Assembly: GCA_910584725.1 (NCBI GenBank)
Contig: CAJUBE010000002.1
Span: 62,001 to 126,000, forward strand
Reading direction: 5' to 3'
Source of the DNA: an uncultured Lachnospiraceae bacterium
GTDB lineage: Bacteria > Bacillota > Clostridia > Lachnospirales > Lachnospiraceae
DNA length: 64,000 nucleotides
The notes under the pieces were generated by a model. It searched no databases and was not told the origin of the DNA. It saw only the letters and a list, made by a program, of their open reading frames with translations. Shown here piece by piece: positions 9,150 to 17,465 of the stretch (position 1 is the stretch's first letter; each line of letters begins with the position of its first letter). Position numbers and translations under genes: made by a program.

Positions 9150-10295
9150 CTATATGCCTGTATGCCCTTTGTCTGCGGCGAGCCGAAACACCTCCAGCGC
9201 CGGCCCGAGAGACCATGGATACGCCCCATAACACTGGGGATACCTCGAAAATCCCTCGCACTCTCCGGAGCACTGATACACCCGACCGTCCCTGACAGAC
9301 CGCTCCAGCCCATAGCTTCCCGCCGTCAGGGCGCTCTCATACTTTTCACCCGCAAGAACACCGGCCGCAATCCCCTGCTTTAGACCGACACAGATCATCC
9401 CCGTGGCGGAAGTGTCCGCCGGCCCCTCCATCGCCTCAAGCTGCCAGGAAAAAAAACCGTCCTGCCGCTGAAAGACAAGCGCCGCATCTGCCAGTGCGGT
9501 GAACGGCACATCTAACCTTTCCCTTCCGTAATCGGATATCATACAGCCCGCCATACCGCGAAGCAGCCATCCGACAGCCCTTCCCCAGCCGATAATCCCG
9601 TATTTACAGCCATCCGCCGCATCATAGCCGTGATAGGGCAGCCCCGTGGCGCCATCCATGCCATATGACAAAAAATTCACAATCTGTCTGAGCGCCAGCC
9701 CCTTATATTCCTGTCCGCCAAACATTTCCCCGTACCGATAGAGGAAAGGGCAGGCCAGGCCGATGCCGTCCACAAAGACCGTTGACTCCCCGCCGGCCGG
9801 GCGGTAAAGAAAACTCCCCGCCGCTCCTGTCGGATGATCCGCCGCGTAGGAGGCCATTTTGTCAAGCGCCTCCTTAAGCTGTCCGGTTGACAGCCCCGAA
9901 ATTTCATGCACATCCGCTTGCTGCGCCGCCGCGTATATGTCAAGGAGCGTCTCCCCGGCAAGCAGATCGTCCAGATACAGGAGGGGCATCCCTTTTTTCA
10001 TCCATCTCCTGTAGTATGCTGCGAGAGCCCCCTCTATCATTTCAATCACGTGCTCTGTATGCAAAACGCCCGCAGCCTCTTGCCGTTCCGCCGTAACCGA
10101 CTGCAAACATTCCTCCCGGCACGCCCAAAGTCCCGATGCCAGCAGGCCTGTCGGCCAGAAAATAGGGTCTTCCCCCTGCGTCCTTCGATGGAGCAGCAGC
10201 CGTCTCACCAAATCCTTACACTTTTCCTGCCTGCTTCGAACACCGTACTCCATAAGCTCTTTACAAGCATTCTCTATCAGAGGAATCTTATTCAT
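9150..10295 (-). CDS. GH88/GH105-like unsaturated glucuronyl or rhamnogalacturonyl hydrolase
   Basis: An (alpha/alpha)6-barrel hydrolase of 381 aa without a signal peptide. Family marks are FVDGIGLACPFLYRYGE with the probable catalytic Asp176, HGYD (222-225), GWGRAVGW (236-243) and a DTSATGM segment near residue 293. GH105 enzymes normally remove the unsaturated uronic acid left by polysaccharide lyases. Start ATG 10295 has GGGAGG 8 nt upstream. It lies 20 nt before the polymerase gene and 170 nt after the flippase gene in reading order, so it is in the biosynthetic operon with no lyase in view. It may edit or recycle polymer made by this cluster; that is inference. Confidence 0.78.
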   Translation of the reverse strand: MNKIPLIENACKELMEYGVRSRQEKCKDLVRRLLLHRRTQGEDPIFWPTGLLASGLWACREECLQSVTAERQEAAGVLHTEHVIEMIEGALAAYYRRWMKKGMPLLYLDDLLAGETLLDIYAAAQQADVHEISGLSTGQLKEALDKMASYAADHPTGAAGSFLYRPAGGESTVFVDGIGLACPFLYRYGEMFGGQEYKGLALRQIVNFLSYGMDGATGLPYHGYDAADGCKYGIIGWGRAVGWLLRGMAGCMISDYGRERLDVPFTALADAALVFQRQDGFFSWQLEAMEGPADTSATGMICVGLKQGIAAGVLAGEKYESALTAGSYGLERSVRDGRVYQCSGECEGFSRYPQCYGAYPWSLGPALEVFRLAADKGHTGI

Positions 10296-10338
10296 GCGAA
10301 CCTCCCTAATCCCGCCGGATCTCCCTCTCACTTTGTCA

Positions 10339-10453
10339 CAATTCACACGTATGCCAGATTTCGCATCCATTCACGATTATTCCGTGTGAATTGCAACAAT
10401 GAATGCACCGGCGCTGGCTCCGACGCCATGCAGCAAGTGCATGGCGCGGGTGC
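10339..10453. repeat. Two-arm palindromic element after the flippase gene
   Basis: Arms CAATTCACACG (10339-10349) and CGTGTGAATTG (10383-10393) pair perfectly. A second hairpin has arms GCCATGCA (10425-10432) and TGCATGGC (10438-10445) inside a GCACC/GGTGC stem (10405-10453). On the minus strand the element begins 11 nt after the flippase stop codon. No T-run follows. It matches the placement seen at 1006, 2167 and 39824. Confidence 0.7.
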
Positions 10454-10464
10454 GAAAAGTAACC

Positions 10465-12003
10465 TCACTTTCTCTGCAGCGCCGGAACCCTTGCGGCCAC
10501 CGCTTTCCACAGATAGGAAAATTCCTCCGTCCTGTGAAACACCGCCAAAAATACAAGATTGTAAAGCAGGGAAATAATAACCACCATGACGGCAAACGTC
10601 AGAATCGTGGTCTCCCCCATGACCGCGCGGCGGATCGGCGTAATCACCGCTCCCACCGTCACAATCACCGCGATATATTTCAGGGAATCCTTAAAGTAGA
10701 CCCCCGCCTTTTTGTCGAAGCAGACCCGGTAGATGATGCCGGGCCGGATCAGATTTGCCAGGATGCCGGACACCAGCGTCCCCACATAGACGCCTGTCAC
10801 ACCGATCTTTCTCACCAGCACAATCGAGACGACCAGATTGACGGCCCCCTGCACCAGCGGCAGAAACCTGTCCTGCTCAAAAAGGCCGGAGGCAATCTTG
10901 AAATTCAAAAGCACCGTGCGTCCGCCCTTCAGATAAAAGTCCATCACCAGAAGGGTCACCGTCACCTGGGGCAGCGTCCAGCCCGCGTCCCGCAGCCACA
11001 CCCCGCCGATAAAGGGGGTAAGCAGATGAAAAAATCCCACCGCGCCAAAGCCAAAGAGCCAGCAGGCGAAAAAGCGGTACACCTTAAAGAGAAGATACTG
11101 CCTTTCTTTCGACTCTGTGGCCACCACATTGCCGAATCCGGAAATCACCGAATCAAAAATAATATTTACAAAATTTCCCACATAAGTGATGATGTAGACA
11201 TAGTTGTCCACAACAGCCGCGGTATCTACATTGACAAAAGACGATATAATGATCTTATCCGTCTGCAGCCTGGCCACGTCGCCGATTTTATGGCAGATCA
11301 ACGCCTTCGTCTTGGTGGCCACCACCTGCGTCTCCTCCGCCGACAGCTTCTTCACGTTTTTATCCCTCAGATAAGGATAAAGCCTGTTCAGATAGGCCGT
11401 CACAAATATTTTTTGTAAAAGCTCCACTACAGACTGTGCCAGCAGATAAAATAAAAAGTTCCTGAAAAGCAGCAAAACTGAGATTTGCACCGCGGCCGTC
11501 GCAAGCTTTGTCAGGGTGGTGATGTTTGTCTGGATATAATTTTTCTGCTCCGCATTCACCAGACTGTATTTGTAAGTAACAAAATAACTGATGACCGTGT
11601 TGAACAGGAACAGATAGTAGTACAGCGTCAGTTCTCTCACGGTCAGATTGCCCGGGTTTTTCAGAATAAACTTTAAAAACGGGGAAATCGCGATTCCCAA
11701 AACCGCAATTACACCCGCAATCGTCAGGTACGCCTTTTTGTAGAAGCGCATATAGGACTTGATTTTTTCCAGATCGCGCTTAGCCACCGGCTTGTAGAGA
11801 CTGTAGTTTAAAGCCGTGCCGATCCCCAGCTCCGTCAGCGACAAGACGCTCAGCACATCCGTATAGACGCCGTTTACCCCGGAAAGTGTCCTGCCCAGCA
11901 CATAGATAAAGACCGTCCGCTGGATAAAGTTAACCAGCAGAATCACCAAATTGCTGATGTATCCGAATATGATGTTTTTTCCGGCTTTCTGTATTCTGCC
12001 CAT
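10465..12003 (-). CDS. Wzx-like polysaccharide flippase (MOP/MATE superfamily)
   Basis: Integral membrane protein of 512 aa with 12-14 predicted helices, starting MGRIQKAGKNIIFGYISN, the usual opening of polysaccharide exporters of the PST branch. It would move the lipid-linked repeat unit across the membrane. The ATG at 12003 has AAAGGA directly upstream. It follows the pyruvyltransferase gene by 108 nt. The same cluster also contains an ABC flippase (26521-28308), so two export routes, or two polymers, are encoded. Confidence 0.9.
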   Translation of the reverse strand: MGRIQKAGKNIIFGYISNLVILLVNFIQRTVFIYVLGRTLSGVNGVYTDVLSVLSLTELGIGTALNYSLYKPVAKRDLEKIKSYMRFYKKAYLTIAGVIAVLGIAISPFLKFILKNPGNLTVRELTLYYYLFLFNTVISYFVTYKYSLVNAEQKNYIQTNITTLTKLATAAVQISVLLLFRNFLFYLLAQSVVELLQKIFVTAYLNRLYPYLRDKNVKKLSAEETQVVATKTKALICHKIGDVARLQTDKIIISSFVNVDTAAVVDNYVYIITYVGNFVNIIFDSVISGFGNVVATESKERQYLLFKVYRFFACWLFGFGAVGFFHLLTPFIGGVWLRDAGWTLPQVTVTLLVMDFYLKGGRTVLLNFKIASGLFEQDRFLPLVQGAVNLVVSIVLVRKIGVTGVYVGTLVSGILANLIRPGIIYRVCFDKKAGVYFKDSLKYIAVIVTVGAVITPIRRAVMGETTILTFAVMVVIISLLYNLVFLAVFHRTEEFSYLWKAVAARVPALQRK

Positions 12004-12111
12004 ATTCCTTTACCTTCAGCCTGTCTCCCGGAACTCCCCCGATTTCACGCCGTTTCACTGCCACTTTGAACCGTTGTGCCGCTTCCATACGATCCGCATC
12101 CTGGGAACTGT

Positions 12112-13317
12112 CTACTGCTCCGCCTTGCCCTCATGCAGCCCCTGCCACAACCTACGCAGCTCTTCCCCCGCCTCGGCTGCCTTTTTGCAGTAATCCGGCA
12201 TAATCTCCCGCAGTCTCCCGCGGATCTCTTCCTCTCTCTCCATCATCCACTCAAAAGCGCCGATCAATTCATCCGAGTTGGAGAGCGTCTGCACGGGCAG
12301 CACATAGTGCTCCGAACTGCCGAAAAGATCCTGCGCAATGCCTCTGGCCTTCACGGAATACCCCACCACCAGCGTGGGAATCATGGAGGAGTAGGCCGCG
12401 ATGGTCGCGTGCGTCCTCGCCCCGATGAACGCACGGCATTTGGAAATCACATATTTGAGCTTCTGACAGGACATATCCTCAAATTTCACCACACGGTCAT
12501 TTCCCTGATAGACGGCATAAAGCTCATGTATCGTCAGTCTGTCATCATTGTTCTTCCACATCACATGGGGAATCAGCGCGATATGACAGTCTGTCGTGTC
12601 CAAAATATGGTCAATCAGTTTCCGGTAATTTTCTATGGTAATTCCGCTTTTCTCCTCGTATTTCAATATCATCGGGCTTATGTTGATGCCGATAGTGTTC
12701 CCCTCACTGAACCCGAAGGGGAGCTTTGTCTTCTCCGGCTCCAGCGCAAAGGCGGGATCGGGAAACTGCTTCACATTTTCCGTCACCCCTGCTGCCGCCA
12801 GCGCCTGCGTCGTGATGGACTCCCTCGGCGTAATCAGCGCATACCGCTTCATGTCCTCCACCACCTCCGGCTCCTGCAAAAGCTCAGGCTCCAGAGAGCA
12901 GCCCCAGAGGACCGTCTTCGCGCCCGCCTTATTAAACGCGCTGTTGGCTGTAACGGCCTCCTTCTTTGACAGTTCGTAGCAGTACATGTCGCCGCCGATG
13001 GAGAGGTAGAGCGGCGCCAGATTCTTTCCCATCACTTCCCGGAACCGATAGCGCATAAAGGACTCGGGATCTCGAAAAAGCTTCCGCCAGGCGTAATACC
13101 ACACATGGGCGAAAAAATGCTCCGCGATCTTGCGCTCCTCAAGGATCTCGCAGAGCGGCTCCACCGAATAGTGCCTGTCCTCCTGCTCGCTGTTGGTAAC
13201 AAGGAGCTTCGGAATCTCTTCTATCATATGACAGGTGCTGTTGACAATCGCCTCGCATCCGTGATTGCCGCTGCCGCCGTGTAAATACATTACAATTTTG
13301 TCGTTGCCGTAGTTCAT
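12112..13317 (-). CDS. Polysaccharide pyruvyl transferase family protein
   Basis: Enzyme of 401 aa of the CsaB/WcaK type, which transfers pyruvate from PEP to form a ketal on a sugar. The N-terminus has the family motif LHGGSGNHGCEAIV and the C-terminal half has GARTHATIAAYSSMIPTLVV and SVKARGIAQDL. I use ATG 13317 (MNYGNDK), which has AAAGG 7 nt upstream; the open frame extends 26 codons into the structured leader but has no ribosome site there. A near-consensus promoter lies about 160 nt upstream, so this gene may head its own transcript. A pyruvylated, acidic polysaccharide is the likely outcome. Confidence 0.86.
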   Translation of the reverse strand: MNYGNDKIVMYLHGGSGNHGCEAIVNSTCHMIEEIPKLLVTNSEQEDRHYSVEPLCEILEERKIAEHFFAHVWYYAWRKLFRDPESFMRYRFREVMGKNLAPLYLSIGGDMYCYELSKKEAVTANSAFNKAGAKTVLWGCSLEPELLQEPEVVEDMKRYALITPRESITTQALAAAGVTENVKQFPDPAFALEPEKTKLPFGFSEGNTIGINISPMILKYEEKSGITIENYRKLIDHILDTTDCHIALIPHVMWKNNDDRLTIHELYAVYQGNDRVVKFEDMSCQKLKYVISKCRAFIGARTHATIAAYSSMIPTLVVGYSVKARGIAQDLFGSSEHYVLPVQTLSNSDELIGAFEWMMEREEEIRGRLREIMPDYCKKAAEAGEELRRLWQGLHEGKAEQ

Positions 13318-13467
13318 ATAAGTACCTTTCCAAACTCCGCAGTGCACGCTCGAAAAACCTTCGGTTTTCCTCGCTCGCGGGCTTCGCCCTATCATCCGCT
13401 AATCTGACAAAATTGTCTGCAAGCAGCCATTTTGTCATCTTACCGTCTGGCACTGCTCATTGCCATC
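13318..13467 (-). promoter_or_regulatory. Multi-branched structured leader before the pyruvyltransferase gene
   Basis: Reading on the minus strand, an outer stem GCAGTGC/GCACTGC closes three inner hairpins: TGACAAAAT/ATTTTGTCA, GGGC-gaa-GCCC and AAAACC-gaa-GGTTTT. The whole fits between the promoter at 13474-13502 and the AAAGG ribosome site of the gene at 13317. The layout is that of a four-way RNA junction. I do not recognise it as a known riboswitch. It could be a cis-regulatory RNA or a palindromic DNA element. Confidence 0.55.
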
Positions 13468-13473
13468 GCGGAC

Positions 13474-13502
13474 ATTATACCATCATTTCTCTCTCATATC
13501 AA
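13474..13502 (-). promoter_or_regulatory. Sigma-A-type promoter, near consensus
   Basis: On the minus strand TTGATA (13502-13497), a 17-nt spacer and TATAAT (13479-13474) give 11 of 12 consensus matches. The -35 box overlaps the last codon and stop of the GT11 gene. Transcription would start near 13467 and read through the structured leader into the pyruvyltransferase, flippase and downstream genes. This is the clearest internal promoter in the cluster. Confidence 0.7.
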
Positions 13503-14410
13503 ATAATCGTCCCCTCCGGGGTGACGAGGGTCCAACCGGCCCACAGTTTTTTCATCTGCTCCGGGACGCAGGTCTGGGTATTCTTGTGGATGGAGGGGCG
13601 GAGTGTCATTTTATCGGGATGGCTGTTTAAGCGCGCCCCCCAGAAGCTGAATGTGCTGTTGGCACAGATATTGTGCCGGCAGCAGCTCATCAGATGCATG
13701 TCGTAAAAGCTGTTCTCTCCCCGGTTCCAGTCCACGATGCGAAAAGCTTCGCCCGTAAAATGCGCCCGCACGTAATCCGCGTCATCGGAAAAGACGTAGA
13801 AAACCGCACCCGGACATTTTTCTTTTATAAAATTGACACAAGCGTCATAATACTCCTCCGTACAGATACCGCCAAACACGGCAGCATTGGCGGCGTCCAG
13901 ATAATCCCCTCTGCGGACGTGGATGCTGACGGAAGGCTGCGCCGCCATCTCGGCCATGATCTCCCGGTTTCGGACATCGCCGCTCTCGGGAAAGCGAAGC
14001 TCCTCCCGAAGCCTGCCCAAAATATCCGCGTAGTATGCCTCGCAGGCCCAATAACCGACCAGATAGCGCGCCCGCCAGGAAAAAATCTGAGGATGGTACA
14101 TCTCCGATTCCTCGAACAGCGGCATTTTCCCCGGCATAAGCCGCTTCTTCAGCTTTTCCGAAAGCCCCGCCTCCTCCTCGTAGGCTCTCCCGAGAAGCGC
14201 CCGCACCTCATCCGCGGAAGCCGTCTCCAAAGACGCCCCTTCGAAGTCGGAAAGGGCAAACTTTCTGGGCGCCGCCGCCGACTCCTGACTTTCCCCCGAA
14301 AACCAGGAGAGATCCAGCTTTGCTTCGACTCCGAGACTCTGAAATTTCCTAAACAGGGCGTACTGCTGCAGTTGATTGCCCAGCCCGCCCATAACCCGTA
14401 TAATAATCAT
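13499..14410 (-). CDS. GT11 alpha-1,2-fucosyltransferase-like protein
   Basis: Transferase of 303 aa in the GT11 family, which moves L-fucose from GDP-fucose to a galactose or similar acceptor by an alpha-1,2 link. It opens with MIIIRVMGGLGNQLQQYALF, carries the GDP-binding motif IHVRRGDYLD, and later the family segments YVFSDDADYV and ANSTFSFWGARL. Start ATG 14410 has GGAG 6 nt upstream; a GTG at 14431 is less likely. It is the first of three GT11 genes in this cluster, implying fucose or a similar deoxysugar in the polymer. GDP-fucose synthesis genes are not in the window. Confidence 0.9.
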   Translation of the reverse strand: MIIIRVMGGLGNQLQQYALFRKFQSLGVEAKLDLSWFSGESQESAAAPRKFALSDFEGASLETASADEVRALLGRAYEEEAGLSEKLKKRLMPGKMPLFEESEMYHPQIFSWRARYLVGYWACEAYYADILGRLREELRFPESGDVRNREIMAEMAAQPSVSIHVRRGDYLDAANAAVFGGICTEEYYDACVNFIKEKCPGAVFYVFSDDADYVRAHFTGEAFRIVDWNRGENSFYDMHLMSCCRHNICANSTFSFWGARLNSHPDKMTLRPSIHKNTQTCVPEQMKKLWAGWTLVTPEGTII

Positions 14411-14491
14411 GCTGTCTCCGTTTCTTTTCACGCCGATTTCCCATCAGGATAGCTTGTCACACGCCGGATTTCACAACAATTTGCGCCTAAT

Positions 14492-14514
14492 CATCATGCA
14501 TTGCAGCCATGATG
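14492..14514. repeat. Short hairpin between GT2 and GT11 genes
   Basis: Arms CATCATG (14492-14498) and CATGATG (14508-14514) around a 9-nt loop, 22 nt beyond the GT2 stop codon in reading direction. No T-run. Weaker than the other intergenic palindromes. Confidence 0.45.
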
Positions 14515-14535
14515 TACCCGCCTTCTCCGATTGAC

Positions 14536-15555
14536 TCACTTCCGATCATAGACGCGCAGGATCAGCCGCAGCACCCGCAGCAGCACGCCGCCGGGGTATA
14601 CCGCCCCCATATATAGAAGCCGGTTGGACCGTTCCGTCACCGCAATCGGCGTATTCTGCAGCATGGTCTTGATTTTCTCTTCCCCGAAAATGGCCTGAAT
14701 CCGCTTTCGGTAATCCTTCCCGGGGGCGCGCAGTTCGTTTTTCATCACATACAGCAGCATATAGCAGTATTCGCGGACAACCGCCTCCGCAGCGTCAGGT
14801 GCCTTTTTCTCCTCCGCCGTCCGTTTCACGGCTTCCATCAGCCGCTCCACCCCCGCGAAAAGCCCCTCGTCGTAGCCGTGCACCAGCGACCCATCCACAT
14901 AGCGGTAGTGATAGTAAAAGGCGTCCTTCATAATAACCACCCGGCTGCTTGCGAGCAGGGCGGGGTACATCAGGTTCGTGTCATCCCCGAAGCGGAGGCT
15001 GTAATCATAGTATGTCTCATTCCCGTCAAACAGGGATTTTTCGCAGAGCTTCATGCATCTGGAAAGGGGAATCACCTTCTTCTCCTCCCCGATCAGTCTC
15101 GCCTTAACCACCCGCAGCCTGTCGCCCTCATAGATACCGGGTTCTATGCCGTTTCTCACCTGCTCCGTGCCCCGCTGCTTCTCCACCACGTGATCGCAGC
15201 AGACAATCTCCCCCGGCACGCCGGCCAGACGATCCGCCATCTGTGTCAGCGTCTCCGGCTCCAGATAGTCGTCACTGTCCACAAACATATAGTACCCGCC
15301 GGCGGCCGCCTTCATGCCCGCCACGCAGGCCGCCGTGGGACCGCCGTTCTTCTGGTGAATGACATGCACCCGCGTGTCCGCCCGCCCAAACTCGTCGCAG
15401 ATCGCGCCGCTTTTGTCCGTGGATTCATCGTCCACCAGAATCACTTCGATGCGCCTGTAGACCTGTTCCAGAATGCTGTCCACACACTCCCGCAGATATG
15501 CCTCCTTATTGTATACAGGTACGATTACGCTGATTAACGGATTGACCCTCTTCAT
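14536..15555 (-). CDS. GT2-family glycosyltransferase
   Basis: Inverting GT-A glycosyltransferase of 339 aa. It begins NPLISVIVPVYNKEAYLREC; the nucleotide-sugar residues are in VDDESTD and the metal-binding D-x-D equivalent in MFVDSDDYLEP. The C-terminal 120 residues are helical and basic at the end, consistent with membrane association. GGAAAGAGA precedes ATG 15555. Similar in length and order to the next GT2 gene upstream, from which it is separated by two composite hairpin units. Confidence 0.88.
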   Translation of the reverse strand: MKRVNPLISVIVPVYNKEAYLRECVDSILEQVYRRIEVILVDDESTDKSGAICDEFGRADTRVHVIHQKNGGPTAACVAGMKAAAGGYYMFVDSDDYLEPETLTQMADRLAGVPGEIVCCDHVVEKQRGTEQVRNGIEPGIYEGDRLRVVKARLIGEEKKVIPLSRCMKLCEKSLFDGNETYYDYSLRFGDDTNLMYPALLASSRVVIMKDAFYYHYRYVDGSLVHGYDEGLFAGVERLMEAVKRTAEEKKAPDAAEAVVREYCYMLLYVMKNELRAPGKDYRKRIQAIFGEEKIKTMLQNTPIAVTERSNRLLYMGAVYPGGVLLRVLRLILRVYDRK

Positions 15556-15616
15556 TCTCTTTCCCGCTTTCTCTGTTGGCTCTGTTTCTTCCCATTCATC
15601 AACCTTGTATCCGTTT

Positions 15617-15775
15617 CACTCTAACCGCCATGTCACAGCTTAGCTGTGACTCAAATCAATGCGGAGAATGCCTGTATTTTGGGCATTCTCCTGTGTGAGA
15701 AAAGTCTGCAAAGCAGACTTAGTACTTCTCCGCGAAACAGCCTCTGCTGTGAGCGGCTAGAAGTACTTCTCACAC
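15617..15775. repeat. Composite hairpin element, unit 1
   Basis: On the plus strand three structures follow each other. Hairpin 1: GTCACAGC-tta-GCTGTGAC (15632-15650). Hairpin 2: GGAGAATGCC (15663-15672) with GGCATTCTCC (15682-15691). Structure 3: GTGAGAA (from 15694) with TTCTCAC (to 15773), enclosing AGTCTGC/GCAGACT and a TAGTACTTCT/AGAAGTACTTC stem. Fixed linkers CTAACCNNCATG and TCAAATCAATGC are shared with the copy at 28356. Unit 2 adjoins directly. Confidence 0.8.
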
Positions 15776-15929
15776 TAACCGCCATGATTCCGCTCTGCGG
15801 AATCTCACAATCCGCGGACGAGCAAGCTCGTCCTGGAGAATGCCGCTTTTCAGGCATTCTCCTGCGTGAGACTTAGAACTTCTTCGCGAAGCAGCCTTTG
15901 CTGCGAGTGATTAGAAGTTCTTCTCACGC
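15776..15929. repeat. Composite hairpin element, unit 2, coding at its end
   Basis: Same order as unit 1 with different stem bases: GATTCCGC-tct-GCGGAATC (15786-15804), an added GGACGAGC-aa-GCTCGTCC hairpin, GGAGAATGCC/GGCATTCTCC, then GTGAGA...TCTCAC enclosing TAGAACTTCT/AGAAGTTCT. The GT2 gene ending at 15850 reads into this unit, so its last 25 or so codons are element sequence. Confidence 0.8.
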
Positions 15930-16914
15930 TGTGGTACATCCACACATAAAGCCGCGGCAGACAGCCAAACAACCGCACTTTCATCCCATAGCCCGTCGGC
16001 AGATAAGGGTAACACGCTTTTTTATCGGCTATGCCCTTCACTTTTCCGTGGCACACCCGCACATACTCTTTGGCCTTCCTGCGCTCTTTTCCGGAAAGCA
16101 GAGCAATCTTTCCCGCCGTCAGCATGACCGCCACCATAATCTGGGCATCCGCCTGCGCCGCAAGAGACGGCTCCCGCTTCACAATCAGCTCGCGCGCCAT
16201 CTCCCAGCAGTAAATCTGATCCATATAAGTCGGCGTGAAAGGTCTTTGCATAGCGCCGTCCGGATTTTGGTAATACCCGTAGCCGGGATAAGCCGTCTCC
16301 ACAGCCTGCCTCATACGCGGCAGAAGCTCCACAAGAAACAGCATGTCCTCACCGATGGTCAGTCCCTCCCGAAACCGTACCTGCCCGATCAGTTCCCGCC
16401 TGTAGAGCTTACTCCAGCAGCGGGTGTTCCCCCGCAGAATATTCTCTTCCAGATAACAGTCACTATTATATATTTTCCCCGCATATGCGCCCGTCAGCTC
16501 CTGCGGCATTTCTTTCTCTGTCCGCAGCCGCTCCCACTCCTCGGACGTGCCCCAGGCGGCAAAACCGCAGCCCGCCATATCGCTGTCCGTCTGAACCGCC
16601 AGTCTGTGCAGACCCGCAAGCACCCCCGGCCGCAGGCGGTCGTCGGCATCCACAAACATGATATAGCTGCCCTTTGCCTGCTCCAGCCCTCGGTTGCGCG
16701 CCACGGAAACACCCAGATCCGGCAGCGTGATCACCCGCAGGCAGTCATGCTTACGGCAAAGCCGCTCACAGACCCCGGCCGTATCATCCGTAGAGCCGTC
16801 GTTTACGATAAGCACCTCCAGCGCCTCATAGTCCTGCGCCAAAATGCTGTCGATACATTCTTCCAGATAAGAAGCCCCGTTGTGAACCGGGACAATCACG
16901 CTGATTCGATCCAC
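15850..16914 (-). CDS. GT2-family glycosyltransferase with repeat-encoded C-terminus
   Basis: GT-A transferase of 354 aa. I place the start at GTG 16914 (VDRISVIVPVHNGASYLEEC), 5 nt after the acetyltransferase stop, because AAGGGAG lies 10 nt upstream; no ATG is well placed. Donor-binding residues are in VNDGSTDD and the metal site in MFVDADDRLRPG. The natural protein probably ends near YVWMYHSV: the following 25 residues or so (RRTSNHSQQ, ending LTQENA) are encoded by the composite hairpin element. Whether this tail affects function cannot be seen. Confidence 0.85.
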   Translation of the reverse strand: MDRISVIVPVHNGASYLEECIDSILAQDYEALEVLIVNDGSTDDTAGVCERLCRKHDCLRVITLPDLGVSVARNRGLEQAKGSYIMFVDADDRLRPGVLAGLHRLAVQTDSDMAGCGFAAWGTSEEWERLRTEKEMPQELTGAYAGKIYNSDCYLEENILRGNTRCWSKLYRRELIGQVRFREGLTIGEDMLFLVELLPRMRQAVETAYPGYGYYQNPDGAMQRPFTPTYMDQIYCWEMARELIVKREPSLAAQADAQIMVAVMLTAGKIALLSGKERRKAKEYVRVCHGKVKGIADKKACYPYLPTGYGMKVRLFGCLPRLYVWMYHSVRRTSNHSQQRLLREEVLSLTQENA

Positions 16915-16919
16915 TTTCG

Positions 16920-17465
16920 TCAAACTCCCTTTTGTTCTGATGAAATCGGGGCATACACCGTTTCTCTTTTCTGGTAACAAATGGTATGCGCCGGTACATC
17001 TTTACTGATAACGCTGCCCGCTGCAATCACACAGTCGTCTCCGATATGCACATCTTTTAAGATGGTGCAGTTTGCACCAATCCAGACGCGGTTCCCGATT
17101 GTGATTTCACCGATCCGAAACTCCTCGTCCTGACTCTTAAAATTATGGTCATGGTCAACAATGACGACATTATTGCCGAATCTGCAGTAATCGCCTATTT
17201 TGATATGCCCCATACAGGTAATGCTGCCGCCTATCGCATAGATGACATGGTTTCCGATCTCCAGCCGGCCTTCGCCCGCACAGATAAAATGCATCCTGCC
17301 CCGGTTCTCGTTTCTCTCCCCAAAACTCATATGTCCCTTCCTGGACAATTCCAGATAGACACGGTCAAATCCCTGTATCCATGGCATCCTGAGCCGGGAA
17401 CCGTAACGGCACTTCCAATACGCTATTTTAAACAGACTTTTCGCAGCCTTTAGCTTTACATTCAT
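16920..17465 (-). CDS. Hexapeptide-repeat acyltransferase (LbH fold)
   Basis: Left-handed beta-helix O-acetyltransferase of 181 aa. Repeats include ITCMGHIKIGDYCRFGNN, IGEITIGNRVWIGANC and DVHIGDDCVIAAGSVISKDV, with the catalytic-type His in VIVDHDHNF. Such WbbJ/CatB-like enzymes acetylate sugar hydroxyls using acetyl-CoA. The start ATG 17465 shares ATGA with the stop of the upstream GT4 gene, which indicates translational coupling. It probably O-acetylates one sugar of the repeat unit. Confidence 0.88.
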   Translation of the reverse strand: MNVKLKAAKSLFKIAYWKCRYGSRLRMPWIQGFDRVYLELSRKGHMSFGERNENRGRMHFICAGEGRLEIGNHVIYAIGGSITCMGHIKIGDYCRFGNNVVIVDHDHNFKSQDEEFRIGEITIGNRVWIGANCTILKDVHIGDDCVIAAGSVISKDVPAHTICYQKRETVYAPISSEQKGV

